Assembly: GCA_951213105.1 (NCBI GenBank)
Contig: OX578152.1
Location: 74,917,180 to 74,981,179, forward strand
DNA length: 64,000 bases
Source: Amaurobius ferox
Taxonomy: Eukaryota > Arthropoda > Arachnida > Araneae > Amaurobiidae
Direction of reading: 5' to 3'
Under the pieces are notes generated by a model that did not search any database, was not told the DNA's origin, and worked only from the letters and a program-made list of their open reading frames with translations. Every line of letters begins with the position of its first letter. The stretch's first letter is position 1. Below, piece after piece: positions 22,366 to 35,049 of this stretch. The position numbers were made by a program, and so were the translations under genes.

Positions 22366-23444
22366 AAAAATATTAATAAAACTCTAAACTTAAAATTCTA
22401 TGCGTCACAATTAACTATACAAGTGAAACCCACGAGCATTCTGCCCATAAGTAATTTAAAAAAAAACGGTTTATTCATGGAATATCTACTGTAATAAAAG
22501 ATAACACTCAATCACTGTCTATGTAGCCACAACACAAAAGGGGGTTCTATAATATCCATTGTCGTAAATAAATTAAAAATGAGTCCAATATCCAGCTTCG
22601 TTTTCAGTATCTAATGTCATACGCAACGTAGAACTCCAGAACCTTTTATATGTAAATTGGAACATAGCGATTTCCACAAATATTGGTTTGAGGCATCATT
22701 ATGAGGCACTCTCCTCAAAAACAAAAAACATCATTGACCGTATCACAATTGACCGTATATTCAACCGCTCGTGAAACAGGCGATTCCCCGGAAATCCACA
22801 TGCGTATAAATATGAAGCGTCATTCGTCTGGAATTCCCGGTTTCGCGACCGAGACACTTATCTGTGATCTTGCCACCGCGCCTCGAATGAAATTCGAGCC
22901 ACATTTTTCTCCACGCGTTAAGATTTCAGCGGTTGCAAAGAAAATTCGAAACTATAAAATAAATAAAAACTAATTCGAAGTTTTAAAAAAAATTATGCCG
23001 ATATGCACCTTTTCGGGTCCTGAAGTACCTTTGTACCAAATTTCAAATTTCATAGTCGTACGACTCTTAGATTTCCCGCTACATACTGCACAGACAAACA
23101 GCCATATTCCTTTATTAAGTAATATCATATAAGTTGGACATTTGGAACTCACATTTAAAGCCTAATATTAATATTGAATAATAATTATATAAAGTATTAA
23201 GACAGCTTAATTACTATACAAAATTACCTTTTTATATATATTCTATGTCTTAAATAAAATATCGGTATTTGTATAAATTTATATATTTCAAATATATTTT
23301 TACATCATGCAATAATTACTTCAATTAAGATATTTATTTTGTATTTTTAAAACAGATATTTCAAACATCTATATATAACAACTGCGTAAATAACTATTTT
23401 CGAAAATTATCCGCTTTTGTAAGAATTATCATAATTAAATAAAA
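22366..23444. other. Unassigned stretch
   Basis: The part at 22720-22940 is less AT-rich and holds a 90-codon open frame (22701-22973) without recognisable domains. The rest is very AT-rich. I cannot assign an exon or repeat. Confidence 0.3.
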
Positions 23445-23536
23445 TAATCCCACTGGGGGAGGACTAACAACAATCCCACTGGGCAAGGACTAACAACAAT
23501 CCCACTTAATAGAATTAAAACAATCCCAGTGAGAGA
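23445..23536. repeat. 26-27-bp tandem repeat
   Basis: Units contain AATCCCACTGGG and GGACTAACAAC. Four units are present, the last two degraded. Confidence 0.8.
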
Positions 23537-23897
23537 GTAACATGATTCTTGTTAAAGACCTTTAAAAATTTTTAATAATTTATTTTCTAATTTTAACATG
23601 CCTTTGTAGTCTAGTAAATTCCAAAAATATCGATAACAATTCATTTATCGGACTTTTTTTTCTATCGTATGAATCGAAAAAAAAAATGAAACACTAAAGC
23701 CGTTGTTTTTGATACTTTTATCTTGGGACATTTGACGCGTTTATTTCAAAACACAATGTCCTATTCTTTCATGCATAATATCTAGTTAATAAATCTTCTG
23801 AAATTTTCTGAGTAGAAAAATTGTATAATGTAATTTTAATTGAACTATACCTTTGCTTTACATAATAAAAGAACATTTTTGCTGCTTATCTGTACAT

Positions 23898-24952
23898 AAA
23901 AAATCTGATGTGGACAACACATGACTTTCCTTATATAATGCAATGAATTTACTTCTTTACAATACAAAAACAATAGGTTATTCTTATAGTAGAAACTTGT
24001 ATTCTTACCAAGACATTGAATTTTCGTCAATTAGTCGTCATTTTCATTGATTTAGCGTCATTTTTATCCATTTGGCGAGATTTTCGTTAATTTGAAAGGT
24101 CGCCAAGTTGGCGACATTTCGCCAAATTCTTCGTCAAAATTTCGCCAAGCGGAGAAATAAATTATTCTTATAGCAGAGAAATTACTATTGGCGTTCAAAT
24201 ACAAAAGTATTACTTAAAGTACCTTTATTCATGAATGGAACGAGCTAGATCCATGACAGTGGTGTCACCAAATTTATTGCATGATATTACATATGAAAAG
24301 TAAACATTTTTCTCAACAGTTAATATATTTTAATTTATGGGATTTTTTGATGAATTTATTTGAAAAATGTGAAATATTCCGAGAACGGTTCATGATACCG
24401 TTCTAAAATTTAAGTCAATCGTTTTCTAATGACAAATTACATAGGAAATGACTATTTACTTAACTTTATTACAGGTTTTAATTGGGGCGCGGTAGCCCAT
24501 TGGTTAGCGCGCTGGAGTTGCACTCGGTAGGCCCGGGTTCGATTCCAGCCACTGCCAAAACTGCCGCCGTGTTCACGCGGAGTACGATCACGTTAAACAT
24601 GTGGGTCCGTAAGTCCTTCCGAGAGGTTGGTGGTAGGGGAAGGAGGGTACGGTCCCTGTGGATGCCTCCCCCACTGGGTTCCGGTCTAAATTGGGTGGCA
24701 CTTCCCGGCCGTCCAAACGGTTACCTTACACCTTTCTGGTAGGTCGGACGGCCTGGGTTTCAACAACAACAACAGGTTTTAATTGTTTTATGATTTTTTC
24801 AAAATTTCACTCGAAAATTTAGGGGAGTTCTGAACAACCGATTGCGTATAAAAACAATAAGCTTCCAGTATTTATGGATTGTAATTTTTGTACCAAATTT
24901 TGTTCGAATCGCTCCATTCGTTCGCCAGTTATCGTTTTCATAGACTCACTGA

Positions 24953-24992
<40 letters not shown>

Positions 24993-25124
24993 TCATCTCA
25001 AAAACGCCTGATTCGTGTTCAAGGATGCTTGAAACGTGCTGTCCCGTCGAAAACTCGAATCCGAATTTCCGACCCCGTCATAATACTTTTCTTATACATT
25101 ATATGTATATAAGGAAAGTAAAAA
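23898..25124 (+). mobile_element. HER-A1 element carrying a SINE
   Basis: The 5' end is AAATCTGATGTGGACAACAC with the subterminal ACTTTCCTTATATAATGC. It ends with a CA tract (24956-24988), the TCGAAAACTCGAATCCG block and the hairpin ACTTTTCTTATA ... TATAAGGAAAGT. The SINE at 24484-24771 interrupts it. About 940 bp remain once that is removed, matching uninterrupted copies. Confidence 0.93.
24484..24771 (+). mobile_element. tRNA-derived SINE inside HER-A1
   Basis: This is the best-preserved copy. The A box is TAGCCCATTGG at 24493 and the B box GGTTCGATTCC at 24536-24546. The body contains AAGTCCTTCCGAGAGGTTGG and TCTAAATTGGGTGGCACTTC, and the tail ends (CAA)n. A perfect 13-bp target duplication, ACAGGTTTTAATT, lies at 24471-24483 and 24772-24784. 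It has no 5S head. Confidence 0.95.
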
Positions 25125-26126
25125 TTGATATGTTTGCTTATGTGTTTGTTTGTATGTTCTATATACAAGTCCACAGTTCTATTTTTTTAGTTTTTTTTTC
25201 AAATTATGATTCAGCAGCGCCGATTTCGTGGGTTCCAGACACTTTTGGAACCCACAATAATTTTGTAATGGGTTTCCCGAACCTCTAATATATTTGTTCG
25301 TATTTAGTGGGGAAAATATACGCATATGCATATATTCACAAATTTTATTTTTTGCTATTAATTCTTCTAATTTTTCATTATTCATTCCTTGTTTACTATA
25401 TATATATATAAAGTCGGGTGTATAGCAATTTCCCGCTCAGACTGTTTATTGTATTCTGAATACAAGATTTTAACTCAGAAATGATCTAAAGAGAATTTTG
25501 CAGGCATTTTTAACATTGGTAAAAATACCTAAAAACAAATTTTACAATTTTGTCACTTTTAAAGATGATTGAGTTGGAAATTCACACTGTATCTGTATAT
25601 TGTATGTTATAATGTTCCGCCTACAAAAGCAATATAAATAAAATAAATAATTTAATTAGAGAAAAAAATATTTTCCTGTACTTAACTATAATTTGCTTCG
25701 TTTTAGCATTTCAGGCGTTCTGTTGTGTCAGATAATTTGACTGAATGAAATTTAAATTAGACTTTAATCCTTTGAAAAGTGCAGCATCATTTTATTTAAA
25801 ATTTCCGTAACCCCCAATAATTTTTTAAGTCGACGCCTATGGATGATTATTTTTGACTATACAGTGAGTAACCCCGTTTTGGTCTAAAGTATTTAGAACT
25901 AGTGGTTGTCGAGATTTTAATGAAAAACGCGAAACTAAACCTTTAAGATGAATAACATTATGCAGACGACTATTTGAAAACTTTATTTCAAAAAAATTAT
26001 ATCATGTTGCTTAGCAACTTATTTAAATCTAATGCTTTTATTTGGCATACGCTTTTTATTTAATAAAAATGGTTAATTAAAGAAACTGTTAGAAAAACTC
26101 TGCGGTAGCTCCAGTCCAATGGAGCC
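25125..26126. other. Unassigned AT-rich stretch
   Basis: It includes a TA microsatellite near 25398. A relic of the GTTGTCGAGATTTTAATGAA repeat lies near 25913-25940. No coding sequence was recognised. Confidence 0.35.
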
Positions 26127-26137
26127 GAAATGGTTTT

Positions 26138-26428
26138 CCAAGGGCGGGATAGCCCAGTGGTTAAGGCACGGAGATTAAACTCGGAGGACCCGAATTCAAT
26201 ACCCGGCTTTACTCGAACTGCCCAAGCGTTTACGCGTAATAAGGACACATTAAATCTGTGGGTCCGAGAGTCCTTCCGAGAGGTTGGTGGCAGGGGAAGG
26301 ATGGTATGGTCTGTGTGGATATTGTCCCCACTGAATTCCGGTCTAAATGAAGTGACATTATCCCGTCCATTCAAACAGATTCTTTACAGCTTCGGGTACG
26401 TCGGACAGTCTGGGTCGAGAGAAAGGAA
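26138..26428 (+). mobile_element. tRNA-derived SINE, diverged
   Basis: It starts near AGGGCGGGATAGCCCAGTGG with a diverged B box, AATTCAATACC, and a conserved body (AGTCCTTCCGAGAGGTTGG). The target duplication GAAATGGTTTT lies at 26127-26137 and 26429-26439. It is more diverged than the other full copies, so probably older. Confidence 0.88.
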
Positions 26429-26529
26429 GAAATGGTTTTGCGTGGATAACAGTCTGTAAACTAAAACTCCAGTAAAGTTCAATAAGTTTATTCGAATTTC
26501 TCCGACTTATTTGTTTCGTTAATAGGCAT

Positions 26530-26826
26530 TTAACCTTTTACTTACGGGTGGGACAACGTCTATCCCAAACGAAGAACCTTTCAAAAAGACTTGACATACC
26601 CTATCCAAAACAGTTCGATGCCCCTTTTGCAGGCATTGGCGTCCATGGAAATCGCCGACAGAAGCATTGCACTTGCTGCAGCAGGTGCAATGTTTCTGTC
26701 GGCGATTTCCATGGACGCCAATGCCTGATAAGGGGTATCGAACTGTTTTGGATAGGGTATGTCAAGTCTTTTTGAAAGGTTCTTCGTTTGGAATGGACGC
26801 TGTCCCACCCGTAAGCAAAAGATTAA
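26530..26826. mobile_element. TTAA-flanked palindromic MITE (piggyBac-like)
   Basis: TTAA lies at both ends (26530-26533, 26823-26826). The termini are CCTTTTACTTACGGGTGGGA and TCCCACCCGTAAGCAAAAGA. The whole element folds on itself: CGTCCATGGAAATCGCCGAC on the left is mirrored by GTCGGCGATTTCCATGGACG on the right, around a CTGCAGCAG centre. TTAA targets and CCTTTT-type ends suggest mobilisation by a piggyBac-type transposase (inference). Overlapping open frames on both strands simply reflect the palindrome. Confidence 0.9.
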
Positions 26827-28238
26827 AGAGCTACAATTTATTTTCTAACTGTTTATAGCACTTTTAAGTTTCGCCCCAATTTCATCTGGACACTCCAACC
26901 GCATAGACTTCGTGTCAAAATATCAAATTATTTTAATAACTTGCTTGTCGGTATATACATTAACCTCATACAATTTATTTGGCAAGATTTTAGATTCAAA
27001 ACAATTTATAAACTTCTCAGGCGGCACATAAATACGTATGTTTTCACCTATTCTATTCAAACCTCATCAGTCATTAAATATCTTTAGAAAACCCAAGTTC
27101 ATTTAACTTTCTAATTATTTTAAAACGAAACAAAATAACTCGTGCTTGTACACCAATCTTTCACCAAGGACTAAGTGAGCTGCAACACTCATGATATTTT
27201 AAATATCACCTAGATAGATAGATTACTAAATAGATTTCCTAATACATATTTTTGTATTTTACTCTTTATGTCTATCTTTTATCGTTTCAAAGATATTTTC
27301 AGTGATATCAAGAAAAATTAAAATATATATATTCGCTTGTACAAATACTTGTAGGTGTTATTTTTTTCCCGAAAAAAGTTCAAAATATTTAAATATTGAT
27401 ATTACTTTTACATATTTATAATCTGTACCCTATTTTCTACAAAATAAAAAAGTTATTTACATTTTTTGCACCCATTAGATTCCGAGATCCAAAATGTTTG
27501 CATTTATCGCAAAGCTCCGATTTCCGCTACAGATAGTCCCCAAGCATAATAGTTATTCACATCAAAAGTTAATTTTATAAATTAATGATATTATATTTTC
27601 CATTAAATTATTAATTACAGCCTTAATATTATCAATTACGGCTTTAGGATATTAAACTACAGAAGTTATTTTTTTTTTCGATTTCTGAAATCATTTGTTT
27701 CATTTTAGTAAATATTTTTCAAATTCATATATTTTCTAATATGTATAGCCGATTGTAGTAACAAGCTAAAAATGATACGGATATGATACGGAAATGATAC
27801 GGATCTTCATCAATTTTAAAGTCTTCATTTTGACGAGTGTTAACCAAATTGTAACATCTGTCTATGAAGATTATTAAGGAAAGGTCTATGAAGGTCTATG
27901 AAGATTATTTTAGGAAAAGGTCTATAAAGATTATTTTACGAAAATTAAATTAAATCTTTTATTAGAATTTCTTGTTAAACAATGTCATTTAAAATACTAC
28001 TAGAATTTTCACATATTTTTTTATATATTATAAATTTTATATATTAAAAAAAAGTTAAAATAGAGTATTTTTACTCAGTCAGTTAAAAAAATAAAAATAA
28101 AAATTTCGAAAATTTCATTGTTCAAAAATTAAAAACTGATAAAAAATTTCGGTACGATGTAATAATTATTTAAATTGATCCATATCAAAATTGATTATCT
28201 TCCACACAATGAATAATAGAAATTACAAATATATTAAA
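26827..28238. other. AT-rich unassigned stretch
   Basis: No gene, transposon end or array was recognised. Short duplications of AAGGTCTATGAAG occur near 27880-27920. Confidence 0.35.
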
Positions 28239-28462
28239 CACCACTTTAATTAATAAATTTTTAATTATATAAATATTAATATTTTGTTTCCTAAAAATAT
28301 ATATCAACCAATATATTTGTTTTAGTAAGTCTAAAAACTGTAATTATTTACACCACTTTAATTAATAGAGTTTTAATTTTATAAATATTAATATTTTATT
28401 TCATAAAAATATTTTATACCACCCAATATATTTGTTTTAGTAAGTCTAAAAACCGTAATCAT
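28239..28462. repeat. 112-bp tandem duplication
   Basis: CACCACTTTAATTAATA starts both units (28239, 28351). Both end near TTTGTTTTAGTAAGTCTAAA. Confidence 0.85.
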
Positions 28463-28863
28463 TTATCTGAAGTAAATGATTTATATAAAAAAAAGAAATC
28501 CAATCACAGGTAACAATTAAATATATACAATTTCCTTAACAGCATCCACGCTATTTAAAATCAAAAGAAATTTTTCTTACCATCATTTGCTTGTCTGTCC
28601 ATTCAAAATTACCATCCCAGTTCATATTTAACCGCAATTACTTTGGCATTTAAAAGAATTATTTCAAGAAAATGAACACGTGGGCTGAAGGTCCGCTCGC
28701 GTCGAAGAGCAAGTGGGTTCTGTCATCGGATAAAAGTATGTAATACTGTATCCCCTACGGCGCATGAGCAAATAAATGGAGAGGCAAGTACGATTCATTT
28801 GAATGAAGTTGCGAATGATAATTGCGAAAACTACTAACTGGGCATTTTAACTTTTTCATATTA
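28463..28863. other. Segment with a diverged relative at 31130-31320
   Basis: GTCGAAGAGCAAGTGGGTTC and GGCAAGTACGATTCATTTGA in 28690-28805 recur in the same order at 31198-31304 (CGAAGAGCAAGTGAGTTC, GGCAAGTACGATTCATTTGA). The intervening region contains a GCGCATG motif in both. The class is unknown and no coding signal was seen. Confidence 0.6.
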
Positions 28864-29455
28864 TTATATCGAGAAATTGTTTCCATCGAGATTTTGACTG
28901 AAAAGCATGTTTTTTGATTTCGAGAACGCATTTTGAACACATAAGGGTTTCTCGGGGTTTTGAAAGAGGGGGGTAATAATTAATTGGGGGGGTTACAGTG
29001 CTACCTTTTGTATTCCAATATGGAGAAATGTTTTCCATATTGGAATACAAAATGGAGAAATCCAATATGGAGAAATGTTGTATATCGAGAAATTGTTTTC
29101 ATCGAGATTTTGACTGAAAAGCATGTTTTTTGATTTCGAGAACGCATTTTGAACACATAAGGGTTTCTCGGGGTTTTGAAAGAGGGGGTAAATGATTGAT
29201 TGGGGGGGGTTACAGTGCTACCTTTTGTATTCCAATATGGAGAAATGTTTCCCATATTGGAATACAAAATGGAGAAATCCAATATGGAGAAATGTTGCAT
29301 ATCGAGAAATTGTTTTCATCGAGATTTTGACTGAAAAGCATGTTTTTTGATTTCGTGAAAGCATTTTGAACACATAAGGGTACTCAGGATTTTGAAAGAG
29401 GGGATAATGATTGATTGGGGGGTTTACAGTCCTATCTTTTGTATTTCAATATGAA
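28864..29455. repeat. 217-bp tandem repeat, three units
   Basis: Units start ATATCGAGAAATTGTTT at 28866, about 29083 and about 29300. Each contains AAGCATGTTTTTTGATTTCG and ACACATAAGGG. The first two also contain a palindrome, GTATTCCAATATGG ... CCATATTGGAATAC. The third is shortened. Poly-G runs of varying length follow ATTGATT. Confidence 0.93.
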
Positions 29456-31654
29456 GCCGCTGGAGAATTAAAGTATTTGCTCCGTCAGTGGGTGGGGTGG
29501 GGAGGGTACACTGTTTAACAAAAATTAATAAAATAATTAATGAAATAATAATTAATGAAATTTAAAAAAATTTAAATTCAAATTATTTTTTTAGAGTTGT
29601 TAGATTACCTGTCTTTGAGAGAAAAATGTAAATGTATCTCCATATTTGCTTCAATTACCATTTACTTAACTACCACTTAAAAAAATTTCTTAAATTATTT
29701 AAAATATATTTCTTAAGAAGGCGGCAATACGTCACTAGCTATAATTTTAATATTATTTAAAACCAATTTCTCGTGATGGCTGTACGTTGTTCTGAAAATA
29801 ATCATTTCTTTCTGTGCAGGAAATAACGTTATAATCCTAAATTTTGAATAATTCTTGCTATAATCATACTAAAAAGTATTGTAATAATTTCTAATCGTAG
29901 TCTTAATCATTTACTTAGTATAATTAAACAAAGAATTTCATAACGATTAAGGGCATTCATTCTTAAGTTATCGTGCCTTTTCTTCTTATATATATTGATA
30001 GACATATACGGACATATACAAAAATAAATTAGCGATGGCTCAAGTTTGATGAAGCCGAAATATTTTTACTTAAATTACGTTTTGCAAATTAAAACTCTTA
30101 TAAAGTCCCATATCCTTATGGAGCTTTTAAAGGACTTCAAATTATTCATTTAATGTTCATAGGTTTCAGAATATAAGTTTTACAGACTTTTCGTTTTCGA
30201 GATATAAGCATTACAAAATCATTTTTAAAACATGAAAATTTCAATCTTTTTTCTTTTGACAAGGCGATTGCTCGAAAATTATAAGAATATTGTAAAAACA
30301 AATTATTGATCTAGATTTTTAGAAACGAAATTTCTTGCTCAACATTGTTGCGGCATTTATATCTATCTTGTACAGGTTAGAAGATATTTCAAGTAAAAGT
30401 AAAAAACTGAAGCAATTTCTCATTTAGCCAAAAAACTTTTTATTTTAGAAAATTTTTTTGGTCACATGAGTTTTTGCTTTTCTTTAAAAAAAATAGTTCC
30501 AAAATTAAAATATTGATATTATTTTTCAATTTTCAAACATGGTATCCTGCTTCCAACAAAATAAGTATAAATTGTGCATAATTTTTATGTATTAGGTTCG
30601 GTTATATAAGTATTTAAAGGGTTTACATTTTTCGCAACGCTTTAATATCAGCCAAATATCTCAACAATAGACATTATTCACATAAATAAATTATAACAAA
30701 TATCTTCCTAAAAATTTTGGAAGTATGAGAAAATGCATGTTCATCACGAAAATGGTGTTCATGTGCTCTTAAAAGGTGTTTTTTCATCGAAATCTAAAAA
30801 ATTTTTCAGTGAAACAAATCTTTCTCTACACAATAGTATTATAAAATAAAGATTAAATGAACAAATTAGCAGAATAAGTTTTGGATAAAAATCTTCTCAA
30901 AAATATGCTCAAACGAGAAAATCGAATTTGGTTAAAATCAGAATAATGCTTTTAGTGGTTACAATTTAGTGGTTACCTACTTCATATTTTCAATTTTTGC
31001 ATACTTCCATTATTTATCTCCCACAAAATAATTTTTCTAGCAGCATCTAACATCTAAATAAAAGTTTCTTACCCCCGTTCACTCGAGAGTCGATTTCAAC
31101 TTCTCCTCCTAGCCCATTTTAACTAATTTCTTTCAAGACGCTTGAAAAAAATTAACAGCAACAGAAAGAACACGCAGATACTAGATGCTCTTCTCATATC
31201 GAAGAGCAAGTGAGTTCTGTTTTCGGAGAAAAGTCACGGAATTATCTACCTACTACTGCGCATGCGCAAATGCAAGAGTTCGGCAAGTACGATTCATTTG
31301 AATGTAAACGAGACAGTTTCTGAGATTATATTGACAGTGATTTAAAAGAGTAGCAATATCAGACAAGGAATTTTATTTTATAATCTGCGATTCTCGGGAA
31401 AGGTGTTTAAAAATTTTTAACCAGCTCCATATTCTTTTATATCAAACCATACTTACGAAAAGCGGAACTGTTTTTGGAGGTCCTAATGACATCATAATAT
31501 GATGTATGCTTATAACGCATAATTTTTGGGATATATCTATGGTCAGTATATCTGTCTAGAATCAGAGCGTTGTGAAACATGTACTGTTTTTGAACGCTTA
31601 TATATATATCCCAAACCTAAAAATAACAATGAAGATCAATAATGTATAAAGCAT
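29456..31654. other. AT-rich unassigned stretch
   Basis: The segment 31130-31320 is related to 28690-28830. The rest shows only low-complexity A/T-rich sequence with no credible open frame. Confidence 0.4.
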
Positions 31655-32620
31655 TGATTAAGAAACACTTTCCAACGGAAATGCAATATTATTTAAACAT
31701 TTCTAAAATGTGATATATTCAGAGCTGATATACTTTAAATTATCACGGAACTACAATAATTTATTATATTTGAAAACTTAAAACTTCATACAAAAAAAAA
31801 TGCACTTTATTCAAATGACGTCATCGAAATATAAATCGTCTGGCTCTCTATGTAAAAGCAATGAACATTTCCTTTATATCACTTTTATTCCAGACTCCAG
31901 AGTTAAATAATTTTGCGTGAAAAAAATTCAGCAATTCTTATAAAACTCATAATCACTTGTTTACATTCTGCATCCATTAAAATTAGGCTTCGTTGTAGAA
32001 ATAATCAAAGTTTGATGATCATTTAAACTCAAAAATATTGTAATTGCGTTGGCACAAAATATAGATGCACAGAAAATACGCAAAAATAAAGCGGTTTTAG
32101 GACGGATGCAAAACTAAATATAAATTTAAATGAACTTTGAAAATTACAATTTTTTCACTGAGAAAAGAAGATGGATACCATATTTTATTTTGAAGTGGGT
32201 CACATGATCTCTTCGTTTTTATGGCTGTAACTATTATTTTAATTTTTATTTAAAATCTACCGAATATATTTTGCTGAAATTTTTTTATATATATTTCATG
32301 GAATAATTTGTATATTTTCAAAAATTTTCGAAGCAATTTCTGAATTTTAACTTTGCTTAAAAATGTTTGAAAAATTAGGTCGCATAGGGTTCAATATATT
32401 TCATTTTTTCAACTCGGGTTCAATCCAATACTTATTAGGTGATATTATTCATTTGCATTTCCATATATCTCACAGACCGTCTCAACAACATACTAAAATT
32501 TCAATTTGATAAAATAATTTTTACGGAAGTTATCGTGCGAACGTACAGACAGACAGATAGAATGAACAAAGTCATAAATACTTTTTAACTATATTGGAAA
32601 GTGTTAAAAATGTAAAAAAT
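31655..32620 (+). mobile_element. Family E hairpin-ended element, full copy
   Basis: The 5' end has AACACTTTCCAAC at 31664-31676. The 3' end is an imperfect hairpin, AATACTTTTTAAC ... ATTGGAAAGTGTT (about 32577-32606), followed by AAAAA. The interior contains GACGTCATCGAAATATAAAT, AGTTTGATGATCATTTAAAC and a GACAGACAGA motif close to the 3' end. A second full copy lies at 46988-47935. The arrangement parallels HER-A. Confidence 0.85.
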
Positions 32621-32674
32621 GTCTACTTATTTTATCAGAAATAGGAATACCATTTATGAATATACAAAAATAAA

Positions 32675-32975
32675 TTTATCCCTACAATACTTAGTAATAT
32701 ATAGGAAAATTATCGGAATCATATTGGATATCGCAATTTGGGTTTTCGATCTATACATTTCAAGCACTATAAAACTCGAAAATATGTTTTCAGCTTGACG
32801 TCTATGTGTGTTGATTTGTCTGTCTGTTTGTCCGTCTGTGCAATGCATGTATACCCTCTAACTCAAAAACCATTCAACGAAGTTTCACAAAATTTGATAT
32901 AGATATGTCTCTTGTTGGCTACCCTGGTACTGATTAGATTTTGTACATTTCGGAAAATAGAACCTGCCTTTTTTG
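32675..32975 (-). mobile_element. HER-A2 element, 3'-part fragment
   Basis: The order GGAATCATATTGGATATCGC, a TCTGTCTG tract, CTCTAACTCAAAAACCATTC and GGTACTGATTAGATTTTG follows the minus-strand A2 order seen at 60430-60850. The ends are degraded. Confidence 0.7.
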
Positions 32976-33029
32976 TGGATGAGGGGTAAGGTTATGAGAT
33001 CCAGACGTTACAGAATCTGCAACAGTGTT

Positions 33030-33385
33030 CGATATCGCCGACAGAAACATTGCACCTGCTGCAGCAGGTGCAATGTTTCTGTCGGCGATTTCCATGAACG
33101 CCAATGCCTGCAAAGGGGATCGAACTGTTTGGGATAGGGTATGTCAAATACCTGTGTTTCTGGGAGGTTCTTGTGATTTTGGAGGTTCTTTGCTGCAGCA
33201 GGTGCAATGTTTCGCCGACAGAAACATTGCACCTGCTGCAGTAGGTGCAATGTTACTGGCTGCGATTTCCATGGACACCAATGCCTGCAAAGGGGGTCGA
33301 ACTGTTTGGGATAGGGTATGTCAAACACCTGTGTTTTGGGGAGGTTCTTCGTTTGGGATGGACGCTGTCCCATCCGTAAGCAAAA
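33030..33385. mobile_element. Palindromic MITE, rearranged copy
   Basis: It shares with 26530-26826 the sequences GCCGACAGAAACATTGCACC, GGCGATTTCCATG, GGATAGGGTATGTCAAA and the terminus GTCCCATCCGTAAGCAAAAG. The left half is replaced by a second partial right half, so central palindromes occur twice (33060 and 33225). The left terminus and TTAA are lost. Confidence 0.88.
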
Positions 33386-33924
33386 GCTTGAATGTATTTT
33401 TTTTTTCGAAACTGAATTTTCAAAGGTTTTATATTTTTAAAATGCTCCATGCGTCTTAATTTTTGTCTGAGATGCATGTAAATTGGCAAGAAGACACCTC
33501 TCATACTTTTTAATGAAACTGGGTATGTATTTTATAATTGGACTTTATTAAGGTAATTATAAGTGAATAAGAACCTAATTAAATGATGAAAATTAAGTTG
33601 TGGTGCAAAGAAATATTTATAAAAAATTAACTTTCTAAGGGATTTAAAAATGAATACCCGAATTTGTTCATAATGTGTTTTAGAGTGATCATAATGTAAA
33701 ATGAATCAAAAATGTGAACAAATGGCACGCAAGGAGCATTTTCAAATTTTCGTTAAAAAAATTAAATTAAAAAAAAATACAAAATTATTACAAAATTGAA
33801 AATAAAATTTAATGGTATTGTATATAGTAAGGAATATTGTTAGGAGGAATATTTAAACAAATTTTCACGTTTCTAAGTCAATAAATAAATAAAAGAAATT
33901 TCAACGTCCACCGTCCCCTTAAAT
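33386..33924. other. AT-rich unassigned stretch
   Basis: No recognisable feature was found here. Confidence 0.35.
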
Positions 33925-34430
33925 ATTTTATTGAATGATAAAAGTTATGTTCAATCTGTTTGCCCTTAAAGAAATACTTCACGAGTATTTCTTTTCTATT
34001 TTGATTTATTGAAAGTGAGGAATGGGCGCGCGTGCAGCTTTGGAGTTAAAAACAAATATCAAATTTCTTTATGAATGATAACCGAAAAATATGATTCTAA
34101 AGATAAAATTTCGATCCTTTCTCAAATTCACGTTTTAGTAACAGATAATTTTATCCAATTCCTTCAGGAGAATAGCGATTTGGAACTTTGATATTTCGAA
34201 TTCAAAATAGTTTCTGACTCGCCGTTTTTATTGTGAGTGTTTTATTTTCAATTTTCCGTTCCTAAGACACAAAGAAACTTTATTAAATATTTATCACTTG
34301 AGACCGGAAAAAATATAGTCAAATCCATGAAATATGAATTTATAATTCCCACAATGTGAATATATAAAAGCTTAACAATATGCATATATAATTCTCAATT
34401 TACACTCTTAAGTGAAATATACATGTATAA
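33925..34430 (+). repeat. Duplicated block F, copy 1
   Basis: Colinear with 39889-41395: TGTTCAATCTGTTTG, GCAGCTTTGGAGTTAAAA, ACGTTTTAGTAACAGATAAT and AATTCCCACAAT occur in the same order. This copy lacks the HER-A1 that splits copy 2, giving an empty-site comparison. The nature of the block is unknown. Confidence 0.85.
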
Positions 34431-34572
34431 ATACTTTTCCCATATACATAGTATATGTGTAGGGGAAGTATTGTAATGGAGTCGAAAATTCGAATTCGAG
34501 TTTTCAACGGAAAAGCACAGTTCAAGCATCCCTGAACTGGAATCGATCGTTCTTAATGTCATGTGTGTGTGC

Positions 34573-34611
<39 letters not shown>

Positions 34612-35000
34612 TGTGTGTATGTGCGTGTATGTGTGTGGGGAGATATGGGTGAGTGTGAAGCGATGTCTCACGAGATAATAGAACATTTTGAACGAAATTT
34701 TGTACAAATATTACAATCAGTAAATACTGAAAGCTTATTGCTTTTAAACGCAATCGAATGTTCGGAATAGCCTCCAAATTTTAGAATGAACTTTGGAAAA
34801 AATCATCAAAAAATCATAACCATCAACAATGCTACATAAATTATCGTGTCTTATGTAGCTTTTCATTAGAAAAAAAATTGACATAAACTTTAGAACGCTA
34901 GCACTCGTTCTCGAGATATTGTATATTTTTCAAATAAATCTACCAAAATAATCACATAAAATTAAAACATATTAACTATTGTAAAATTGACTTTTCAAAA
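34430..35000 (-). mobile_element. HER-A1 element, 5'-truncated
   Basis: It begins with the inverted hairpin ACTTTTCCCATATACAT ... ATGTGTAGGGGAAGT. The GGAGTCGAAAATTCGAATTC block, a GT microsatellite (34560-34640) and the AGAACGCTAGC block follow. It stops where the inverted-repeat arm at 35050 begins. The 5' half is missing. Confidence 0.88.
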
Positions 35001-35049
35001 GAAATTGACTCAAGCAAAATTGACCCAAAAAAGTAATCGAACAAAATAT

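Noticed and set aside
22701..22973. 90-residue plus frame as a gene
   Set aside because: Composition is less AT-rich but there is no motif or family resemblance I can name.
26060..26459. Overlapping frames of 104 and 109 residues
   Set aside because: They lie in and around a SINE body; similar frames appear in other SINE copies.
33008..33504. Overlapping frames of 83-144 residues on both strands
   Set aside because: All are translations of the palindromic MITE and mirror each other.
34522..34777. Histidine/threonine-rich or cysteine/valine-rich short proteins
   Set aside because: They are translations of a GT/CA microsatellite inside a HER element.
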